Positions 31,214 through 36,386 of a stretch of DNA of 36,386 bases are shown piece after piece. The stretch spans positions 1-36,386 of the forward strand of contig PWEU01000418.1 of the NCBI GenBank assembly GCA_003554005.1. Direction: 5' to 3'. The stretch is from Nitriliruptoraceae bacterium (GTDB taxonomy: Bacteria; Actinomycetota; Nitriliruptoria; Nitriliruptorales; Nitriliruptoraceae). The translations under genes were made by a program, and so were the position numbers. Numbering within the stretch: the first letter of the stretch is position 1; the number at the start of each line of letters is the position of its first letter. Below the pieces are notes generated by a model. That model saw only the letters and a program-made list of their open reading frames with translations. It was not told the origin of the DNA and ran no database searches.

Positions 31214-31984
31214 TCACCGCGTCGCCGCGACCAGCGCCGCGACCAGGCCGTCGAGGTCGTGGGGGTCCGCCTCGGCGACCACGGGCAGGCCGTGCGACGC
31301 GCAGGCGGCGGTGGTCACCGGACCGATCGAGACCAGCCTCGCCGACCAGGCATGGCCAGCGAGCAGCGCCACCAGGTTGTGGACGGTCGAGGGGGAGGTG
31401 ACGGCGACGAGGTCGACCTCCCCCTCGGCGAGCTGTGCGAGGACGACGTCGGGGAGGGCGGCCGGCTGCAGGATCCGGTACGCCACCACCTCGTCGACCT
31501 CGTAGCCCTTCGCCACCAGGGCGGACGGCAGCTCCGGGCTGGCCAGGTCCGCGCGGGGCAGCAGGGCGGTGCCCCGGCCCGCGGGGATCGCCGCCCCCAG
31601 GGCTCGGGTCGTCGCCCGTGGGGGCAGCAGGTCGGCACGACGCCCCAGGCGCTCGGCCAGACGGTCGTCGGTGCCCCGTCCGACGCAGGCCACCAGCCCG
31701 ACCCGGGCCAGGGTGCTGGCGGGCAGGCCCGCCACCGCCATCGCGTCAGCCACGGCATCGACCCCGTTCGGTGAGGTCAGCGCCAGCACCGCGACCTCGC
31801 CCCGGGCCAAGCGGCCCAGCGCGGCAGCCAGCGCCTGCTCGTCCCCCGACCCGATCTCCAGCACCGGTGCCTCGACCGGTACCCCGCCGAGCTCGCGCAC
31901 CCGGCGGCTGAGCTCGCCGGCCTGCTGCCGGGTCCGGGCGACGAGCACCCGCTGACCGGCCAGGGGTCCCACCTCGGCGCTCAC
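31214..31984 (-). CDS. hemD: Uroporphyrinogen-III synthase (HemD)
   Basis: HemD closes hydroxymethylbilane with inversion of ring D. This poorly conserved family is recognised by its two-lobed layout and by position: VLVARTRQQAGELSRRVRELGGVPVEAPVLEI at the start, LALTSPNGVDAVADAM (about 70-85), VACVGRGTDDRL, LLPRADLASPELPSAL, and VDLVAVTSPSTVHNLVALL before the end. It is 256 residues, the usual length. The GTG at 31984 overlaps the hemC stop by 4 bp (GTGA). It is a single-domain protein, not fused to a methyltransferase. Confidence 0.9.
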   Translation of the reverse strand: MSAEVGPLAGQRVLVARTRQQAGELSRRVRELGGVPVEAPVLEIGSGDEQALAAALGRLARGEVAVLALTSPNGVDAVADAMAVAGLPASTLARVGLVACVGRGTDDRLAERLGRRADLLPPRATTRALGAAIPAGRGTALLPRADLASPELPSALVAKGYEVDEVVAYRILQPAALPDVVLAQLAEGEVDLVAVTSPSTVHNLVALLAGHAWSARLVSIGPVTTAACASHGLPVVAEADPHDLDGLVAALVAATR

Positions 31985-32964
31985 GTCGGCTCGGCCCGCA
32001 GGTCGGTCAGGACCTCGCCGCCACCGGCTTCCAGCAGGGTGGCCGCCATGGCGCGGCCGAGGGTCACGGCGTCGTCGGCAGCGGTCTCGTGGGAGGCGCG
32101 GTACAGCCGGGTGCCGTTCGGGTCGGCCACCAGACCCAGCAGCACCAGGCGTTGCTGGCCGGCGGCGGTGGTCCGCACCTCCGCGTGGGCCCCGATCGGC
32201 GCGGTGCACCCGCCCTGGAGCTGGACGAGCAACTCCCGTTCGGCCGTGATCTCCGTGCGGGTCACCTTGTCGTCGAGGTGGGCGAGGGCCTTGCGGGTCG
32301 CTGCGGCGTCACGCCGGCACTCCACGGCCAGGGCTCCCTGGGCCGGCGAGTGCAGGATCTCACCGTGCTCGAGGGGCACGGCGATCAGCCCGTCGGTCTC
32401 GGGTCGCAGCCGCAGCAGCCCCGCGAGGGCGACCACGACCGCGTCGAGGTGCCCCTCGGAGACCGCACGGAGCCGGGTTCCGAGGTTGCCCCGCAGCGGC
32501 TGCACCAGCACGTCACGACGGTGGCGTTGGAGTTGGGCCCGTCGACGGGGCGCCGAGGTCCCCAGGGTGACGGGACGGTGGCGTGGCAGCTCCGCCAGGT
32601 GCCACCCCTCGCGGGACACCAGCGCATCCCGCGGATCGACCCGGGTCGGCACGGCCGCGACGACCAGGTCCGGATGGGTCTCGCTGGGGAGATCCTTGTA
32701 GGAGTGGACCACCAGGTCGCAGTCGCCTTCGAGCACCGCCTGGCGCGTCCCATCGACGAACAGGCCCTTGGCGTCGAAGGCCTCGATGGCGCGCTCGGGA
32801 TGGTCGTCGCCGGTGGTCGAGAGCGGGACGAGCTCGGCGTTGCGCCCCGTGGCGGCCCGCAGGGCCTCAGCGACGGAACGGGCCTGGACCTGCGCCAGCG
32901 GGGAGCGTCGGGTCGCGATGCGCCAGGGACGGCCGACGGCCGTGGGGGGCACACCGACGCTCAC
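31981..32964 (-). CDS. hemC: Hydroxymethylbilane synthase (HemC)
   Basis: HemC polymerises four porphobilinogens. This 327-residue protein has the dipyrromethane-cofactor cysteine C253 (LQGGCTAPIGAHA) and family motifs IATRRSPLAQVQA (16-28), HSYKDLPSE (in place of the usual HSxKDxP), GTSAPRRRAQL, LRGNLGTRL, and SPAQGALAVECR. Its start overlaps the hemA stop by 4 bp (ATGA) and its stop overlaps hemD. The order hemA-C-D is the common actinobacterial one. Confidence 0.96.
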   Translation of the reverse strand: MSVGVPPTAVGRPWRIATRRSPLAQVQARSVAEALRAATGRNAELVPLSTTGDDHPERAIEAFDAKGLFVDGTRQAVLEGDCDLVVHSYKDLPSETHPDLVVAAVPTRVDPRDALVSREGWHLAELPRHRPVTLGTSAPRRRAQLQRHRRDVLVQPLRGNLGTRLRAVSEGHLDAVVVALAGLLRLRPETDGLIAVPLEHGEILHSPAQGALAVECRRDAAATRKALAHLDDKVTRTEITAERELLVQLQGGCTAPIGAHAEVRTTAAGQQRLVLLGLVADPNGTRLYRASHETAADDAVTLGRAMAATLLEAGGGEVLTDLRAEPT

Positions 32965-34292
32965 GCGTCGCCCTCAGGCAGGTCGAACAGCTCCCGCAGG
33001 AGCTCGACCCCCGGGTCCGCGCCGCCGAGATCGGCCAGCTCCTTCAGGCGCACGGTCGGGTTGTGGAGCAGGGTGTTGACGATGCCGCGGGTGAGCGAGT
33101 CGACCGCGGCCCGTTGCTGGTCGTCCAGGCTCGCGAGCTTGCCGCGCAGTCGCTCGAGCTCGGCCTGTCGGACCGACTCCGCCTGGGTGCGGATGGCCCG
33201 GATCGTGGGCTCGACCTCAGCGGCCCGGGTCCAGGCGGCGAACCGCTCGACCTCCTCCTCCACGATGCGGCGGGCGTCGGCGAGCACCGTGCCGGTGTCG
33301 CCCCGCACGGCGAGACCTCGCACGTCCGAGACGTCGATCAGCTCGACCCCCGTGAGGGAGGCGCAGGCCGGGTCGACGTTGCGGGGGACACCGAGGTCGA
33401 GCAGCACCAGCGGGCACGGCGTCCCGAGCGCGCGGTCCTCGGCGTCCGTCGTCTCCGCGCCGCCGACCTCCCACCGGCGTCGGTCCAGGACCCCCCGCAC
33501 CAGCTCGGCCCCGATGACGGTGTGGGCGGCTCCGGTCGTGCACACCACCACCTCGGCCTCAGCCAGCGCCGCGTCGAGACGGCCGACGACGGCGTGAGGC
33601 ACCGTGCCCACCAGCTTGGCGGCCAGGCGCTCGGCCTTGTCCGGGCTGCGGTTCCAGATGGTCACATGACCAGCACCGAGGTCAGCGACCCGCCGGACCG
33701 CCAGGCCGCCCAGGTCACCGGCTCCGACGACGGCGACGCGGGATCCGGCCAGCGGGAGACCCCTGCGGGCATCCACCGCTGCCAGCCCGACGTCGACCAT
33801 GGACGAGGCGCCCTGGCTGATGCGGGACTCGTTGCGGATCCGGCGTCCGACGCTGACCGCCTGGCGGAACACGCGCTGGAGCCCCCGACGGGCCGTCCCC
33901 TCCGCGCGCGCCACCTCCATCGCCTGCTTGACCTGCAGGGCGATCTGTCGCTCGCCGACGACCATCGAGTCGAGCCCCCCGGCGACGGCGAACAGGGGGG
34001 CGGCGGCCCGGTCGTCGTGGTAGCTGTACTGCAGGGCGTCCAGATCCTGGGGATGGACGTCCCCCCGCTCGGCGAGCCAACCGCGGAGCTCCTGCAGCCC
34101 CGGGTGGAAGCGGGTCACCTGGGCGTACACCTCGACCCGGTTGCAGGTGGAGACGATGACCGCCTCGGTGACGTGCTCGAGCGCGACCACCGAGTGCAGC
34201 GCCTTGGGCAGCTCGTCGGCAGGGACCGCGATCCGCTCGAGCAGGCCGAGCTCCGCGCTGCGGTGGTTGCAGCCGACGACCAGGAGTGCCAT
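32961..34292 (-). CDS. hemA: Glutamyl-tRNA reductase (HemA)
   Basis: HemA reduces glutamyl-tRNA to glutamate-1-semialdehyde, the first and usually regulated C5 step. The 443-residue protein has the catalytic cysteine C50 in VSTCNRVEVYA, the GLDSMVVGERQI stretch, an NADPH fold (RVAVVGAGDLGGLAVRRV) and a C-terminal dimerisation domain. The ATG at 34292 gives the standard start MALLVVGCNHRSA, with a modest upstream GAGAGG at 11 bp. The 238 bp upstream separate it from rex and contain a TACCCT -10-like hexamer (minus, 34459-34454) and a degenerate Rex-like site. Confidence 0.96.
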   Translation of the reverse strand: MALLVVGCNHRSAELGLLERIAVPADELPKALHSVVALEHVTEAVIVSTCNRVEVYAQVTRFHPGLQELRGWLAERGDVHPQDLDALQYSYHDDRAAAPLFAVAGGLDSMVVGERQIALQVKQAMEVARAEGTARRGLQRVFRQAVSVGRRIRNESRISQGASSMVDVGLAAVDARRGLPLAGSRVAVVGAGDLGGLAVRRVADLGAGHVTIWNRSPDKAERLAAKLVGTVPHAVVGRLDAALAEAEVVVCTTGAAHTVIGAELVRGVLDRRRWEVGGAETTDAEDRALGTPCPLVLLDLGVPRNVDPACASLTGVELIDVSDVRGLAVRGDTGTVLADARRIVEEEVERFAAWTRAAEVEPTIRAIRTQAESVRQAELERLRGKLASLDDQQRAAVDSLTRGIVNTLLHNPTVRLKELADLGGADPGVELLRELFDLPEGDA

Positions 34293-34324
34293 GCGGGGAC
34301 GAACCTCTCGACGGAAGGGCCGGT

Positions 34325-34340
34325 CGTGACCGTGTTCCGA
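34325..34340 (-). promoter_or_regulatory. Degenerate Rex-operator-like site upstream of hemA
   Basis: On the minus strand the sequence TCGGAACACGGTCACG matches the Streptomyces Rex operator TGTGAACGCGTTCACA at 11 of 16 positions, but the half-sites are imperfect. It lies 33 bp upstream of hemA. Rex controls a rex-hemACD operon in streptomycetes, which makes the position plausible; the sequence alone is weak. Confidence 0.2.
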
Positions 34341-34530
34341 GGTCGTTGGACGGGGGACGTGAGGCGCGGAGACGGGCGGGCAGCATCCGGACCGGTGTGT
34401 CGCCCCGGGTGACGTCGCCCGTGCCCTACGCCGCCACGCGTCCGGTCGGACGGAGGGTACCGCGCCGCTCGCCCACACCCCAGCCGAGTCGGCGACGAGC
34501 TACGGAGCACGCCGGTGGTACGAAGCCCGG

Positions 34531-35187
34531 TCAGAAGGTCGCGGGGGTCGTCGGCGCGTCGACGACGACCTGCTCGTAGAACGACAGGATCTGCAGCTCT
34601 GTGGCCAGGTCCACGCGGCGCAGGGTGACGTCGTCGGGGACGGCGAGGTGGGTCGGCACGAAGCTGAGGATCGCCCGGACCCCGGCAGCCACCAGCCGAT
34701 CGACCATGGGCTGCGCCTGCGCTGCGGGGATGGCGAGCACGGCGAGGCTGATGTCGTGCTCGGCCACGACCGCCTCCAGCTCCTCCACCGCCCGCACCAG
34801 GTACCCGGCGACGTCCTGCCCGATCACCGACGGCGCCGCGTCCAGCAAGGAGGCGAGGTGGAAGCCCCGACGTCGGAAGCCGTCGTAGCTGGCCAGCGCA
34901 CGCCCCAGGTTGCCGACACCGACGAGCAGCACCGGCCGGTCCTCGAGGAGCCCGAGTGCTCGGGACAGCTCGCGCGCCAGGCCGTCGACGTCGTAGCCCA
35001 CCCCCCGGGTGCCGTGGGTCCCGAGGTAGGACAGGTCCTTGCGCACGTTGGCGGCGTTGTAGCCCGCCGCACGGGCGAGGTCGTCGCTGGCGAGCACCTC
35101 GACGCCCGCCTCGGCGGCCTCGAGCAGCGCCTGCAGGTACACCGGCAACCTGGCCACCGTGGCCGCTGGGATCCGCCCATCGCGCAC
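34531..35187 (-). CDS. rex: Redox-sensing transcriptional repressor Rex
   Basis: Rex binds DNA when NAD+ dominates and is released by NADH. From the GTG at 35187, which has GGAGGAG with 6 bp spacing, the protein is 218 residues, the usual size. The winged helix (residues 8-65; LARAAGYNAANVRKDLSYLG) is followed by a Rossmann fold with GVGNLG (90-95), and the domain-swapped C-terminal helix RVDLATELQILSFY. An upstream in-frame extension to 35373 has no family character. It is followed after 238 bp by hemA. Candidate operators lie upstream of menJ, nuoA and hemA. Confidence 0.95.
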   Translation of the reverse strand: MRDGRIPAATVARLPVYLQALLEAAEAGVEVLASDDLARAAGYNAANVRKDLSYLGTHGTRGVGYDVDGLARELSRALGLLEDRPVLLVGVGNLGRALASYDGFRRRGFHLASLLDAAPSVIGQDVAGYLVRAVEELEAVVAEHDISLAVLAIPAAQAQPMVDRLVAAGVRAILSFVPTHLAVPDDVTLRRVDLATELQILSFYEQVVVDAPTTPATF

Positions 35188-35369
35188 TCGCCGCTCCTCC
35201 ACATCGTCGTGTCCCACGGTCACGCCACCACCCGGGCCGTGACCGATCGCCACCGGGGTCGTTCCCGGTGCCGACGTGCTCCCGGGACCGAGGCTATGCG
35301 GGTGGTCGCTGCGGCGTCGCACCCACCGGCCCACCCGACCGGACCCGGACCGCGCGGCGGGGCGCAGGC

Positions 35370-35651
35370 TCACCCCCGGCGCCGGGCGGCCCGCCGGGCC
35401 GCCCGGACCGCTCGGCGGACCTGCCCCGGGGCGAGCTCGAGCTCGGCCACCTCGACGTCGTCGACCGTGATCCCCGGCACCCGGACCCCGTAGCGCCGGA
35501 CCAGGGCCGGGTCGGTGTCCACGTCGACCGTCCGGAACCCGCCGCGTCCGGCCTCCCTGCGGGCGAGCCGTCCGGCTCGCTCACACAGCCCACAGCCGGC
35601 GCGCGTGTACAGGGTGACGACGGGTCGGGCGGGGCGCCGTGCCCTGCGCAT
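35370..35651 (-). CDS. Glutaredoxin-like thioredoxin-fold protein
   Basis: This 93-residue protein has a CxxC site (C20-G-L-C23 in LYTRAGCGLCERA) followed by the beta-alpha-beta pattern of a short glutaredoxin (TVDVDTDPALVRRYGVRVPGITVDD, with VP as the probable cis-Pro). The C-terminus is Arg/Ala-rich. The ATG at 35651 has GAGGAG at 7 bp. It lies 182 bp upstream of rex on the same strand. In M. tuberculosis a glutaredoxin-like gene (Rv0508) also precedes hemA, so the linkage with heme genes is known. Its thiol partner is unknown. Confidence 0.85.
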   Translation of the reverse strand: MRRARRPARPVVTLYTRAGCGLCERAGRLARREAGRGGFRTVDVDTDPALVRRYGVRVPGITVDDVEVAELELAPGQVRRAVRAARRAARRRG

Positions 35652-35680
35652 CCTCGGTCTCCTCCTCGCCCCAGCCCCGC

Positions 35681-35708
35681 TCAAGCTAGCGATGTCGTCG
35701 GCCGATAC
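35681..35708 (+). promoter_or_regulatory. Sigma-28 / WhiG-type promoter of the CAP-domain gene
   Basis: TCAA (35681-35684), 16 bp, then GCCGATAC (35701-35708). The FliA/WhiG consensus is TAAA-N15/16-GCCGATAA, so the -10 matches at 7 of 8 positions and the spacing is exact. Transcription would begin near 35715, just before the riboswitch. No housekeeping promoter of similar quality is visible here. Confidence 0.55.
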
Positions 35709-35728
35709 CTGCGGTGCAGCACGTTGAC

Positions 35729-35831
35729 GGAGCTTCTCGACAAGGGCACCCCGTCCGAAAGGGCGGTCCGCAAAGCCACGGGTCTATCGCCGCGACGCGG
35801 CCACGACCGCCGGGCCACCGAAGGAACCTCC
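35729..35831 (+). promoter_or_regulatory. Cyclic-di-GMP class I (GEMM-I) riboswitch aptamer
   Basis: The RNA has the GEMM-I architecture. P1 closes with GGAG and TTCT (35729-35737) pairing with GGAA and CTCC (35823-35831). Then come GGGCA (35744-35748), the P1b hairpin CCGTCC-GAAA-GGGCGG (35751-35766) with its GAAA tetraloop, and the diagnostic GCAAAGCCACGGGTCTA (35770-35786). The second stem has GGTC/GACC (35781-35784 with 35805-35808) capped by GCCGC-GAC-GCGGC (35789-35801), and the 3' part is GCCGGGCCACCGAA. The base before C in GGGCA is G (the G20 equivalent), which predicts cyclic-di-GMP, not 3',3'-cGAMP (A there). It lies in the 5' leader of the CAP-domain gene, 43 nt before the start. 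Confidence 0.85.
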
Positions 35832-35850
35832 TCCACCCCGCCGCGGGGCT

Positions 35851-35870
35851 CCGTCCAGAGGAACGGACGG
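35851..35870 (+). promoter_or_regulatory. Ribosome-site hairpin, probable riboswitch expression platform
   Basis: CCGTCC-agaggaac-GGACGG forms a 6-bp hairpin whose loop contains the ribosome site AGAGGA (35857-35862), 12 nt before the GTG at 35875. The sequence TCCTC (35829-35833) at the 3' edge of aptamer helix P1 is complementary to GAGGA in the loop. This suggests that aptamer folding and ribosome-site masking compete. An intervening hairpin CCCCG-CCG-CGGGG (35836-35848) has no U-tract, so translational control looks likelier than termination. Confidence 0.5.
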
Positions 35871-35874
35871 ACCC

Positions 35875-36386
35875 GTGGACGCAGCGCTCGCCTCATCGCG
35901 GCACCGGGTGCGACTCACCGTCGGCGCCCTGGTGGTCGCCCTGGTCGCCGCACTGCTCCCGGCGGCGATCACCCCGGCGTTCGCCGACATCGGGATGGAG
36001 TCGCAGTTCGTCTCGGCCGCGAACTCCGAGCGCGCCGCGAAGGGGCTGCCGGCCCTCGAGGTGGCCGGTGATCTGACCTCGGTCGCCCGCTCCCCCAGCC
36101 GGGTGATGGCCGACGCGAGCAACCTGCACCACAACCCGAACCTGGGGTCGGCGGTCAGCGGCTGGCAGAAGGTCGGAGAGAACGTGGGCCGCGGGCCGAC
36201 GGTATCGGCGATCCACAGCGCGCTCATGGACTCCTCCGGTCACCGGCGCAACATCCTCGACAGCGAGTGGACACAGATCGGTGTGGGCGTGGTCCTCGAC
36301 GGTGGCGGTCAGGTGTGGGTCACGCAGGTGTTCCGCAAGCCCGTGGGCGCCGCCCCGAAGCCCGAGCCCGAGCCCGAGCCCGAGCC
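35875..36386 (+). CDS. Secreted CAP/SCP-domain protein, 3' end cut by window edge
   Basis: About 170 residues are visible. The N-terminus is a signal peptide: basic SSRHRVR, a hydrophobic core at about 14-32, and a likely cleavage after TPAFA. The mature part is a CAP domain: N-terminal helix MESQFVSAANSERAAKGLPALEV, GENVGRGP, and the signature MDSSGHRRNILDSEWTQIGVGVV. The His of the first CAP helix pair (usually AxxHSxxMA) is Pro here (ARSPSRVMA), so the usual metal or catalytic tetrad is incomplete. After the domain a Pro-Glu repeat begins and runs out of the window, probably a wall-spanning linker to another domain. The GTG start fits the leader hairpin. It is controlled by the upstream riboswitch. 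Confidence 0.85.
   Translation, partial: MDAALASSRHRVRLTVGALVVALVAALLPAAITPAFADIGMESQFVSAANSERAAKGLPALEVAGDLTSVARSPSRVMADASNLHHNPNLGSAVSGWQKVGENVGRGPTVSAIHSALMDSSGHRRNILDSEWTQIGVGVVLDGGGQVWVTQVFRKPVGAAPKPEPEPEPE
36361..36386 (+). repeat. Pro-Glu-coding hexanucleotide repeat (CCCGAG)n at the window edge
   Basis: At least four tandem CCCGAG units encode alternating Pro-Glu after the CAP domain and continue past the window. Such linkers are stiff and extended and are common in wall-associated proteins. Copy number is likely to vary. Confidence 0.8.

Noticed and set aside
32583..34412. A 609-codon plus-strand open frame opposite hemC and hemA
   Set aside because: Antisense shadow of hemA and hemC, low-complexity Arg/Gly/Pro, no ribosome site.
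35205..35369. Upstream in-frame extension of rex to 35373
   Set aside because: The extra 62 residues are Gly/Pro/Arg-rich and unlike Rex, while GTG 35187 has a strong GGAGGAG ribosome site.

Overview
The window is very GC-rich, densely coded chromosomal DNA with many GTG starts and 1-4 bp start/stop overlaps (TGATG, ATGA, GTGA). It has the look of an Actinomycetota core-metabolism region: complex I (nuo), a complete-looking menaquinone branch, C5-pathway heme synthesis with Rex, and a SigK/RskA pair. The split b6/subunit-IV cytochrome b is unlike the fused QcrB of mycobacteria and streptomycetes, so I suspect a deep-branching actinobacterial class (for example a Nitriliruptoria-like lineage). 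That placement is inference. I see no mobile elements, CRISPR arrays, rRNA or tRNA.

Layout: (1) 1-3413, minus: nuoA-B-C-D-E, running out of the left edge. (2) 3625-5946, minus: a MenJ-like menaquinone reductase with a near-perfect Rex-type palindrome at its promoter, then menG. (3) 6025-9227, plus: a zinc-knuckle plus disordered protein, a MerR-like regulator, and menF overlapping it. (4) 9237-13821, minus: menB-A-C-D as a tightly packed operon, with menE divergent (13899-15092). (5) 15164-16608, minus: ECF sigma factor SigK-like and its RskA-like zinc anti-sigma factor. (6) 16759-21018, minus: cytochrome c maturation system II (resA-ccdA-resB-ccsA). (7) 21243 to about 26650, minus: a seven-gene cytochrome b6c-type menaquinol oxidase operon: membrane protein, 2[4Fe-4S] ferredoxin, cytochrome b6, extended subunit IV, Rieske protein, diheme cytochrome c, unknown membrane protein. 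(8) 26666-35651, minus: hemL, a glycerophosphodiesterase, hemB, a YihY/BrkB membrane protein, hemD, hemC, hemA, rex and a glutaredoxin-like gene. (9) 35652-36386, plus: a sigma-28/WhiG-like promoter, a GEMM-I (cyclic-di-GMP class I) riboswitch and a secreted CAP-domain protein cut by the right edge.

Together the genes form one respiratory chain: NADH feeds complex I, menaquinone is made and tailored by Men enzymes, menaquinol is oxidised by the b6c-type complex, and heme synthesis plus System II maturation supply its cofactors. Rex, which senses NADH/NAD+, is encoded here, and Rex-like sites lie upstream of menJ (strong), nuoA and hemA (weak). The least expected items are the cyclic-di-GMP riboswitch with a motility-type promoter at the right end, and the bc-type operon that carries a ferredoxin and two unassigned membrane proteins.
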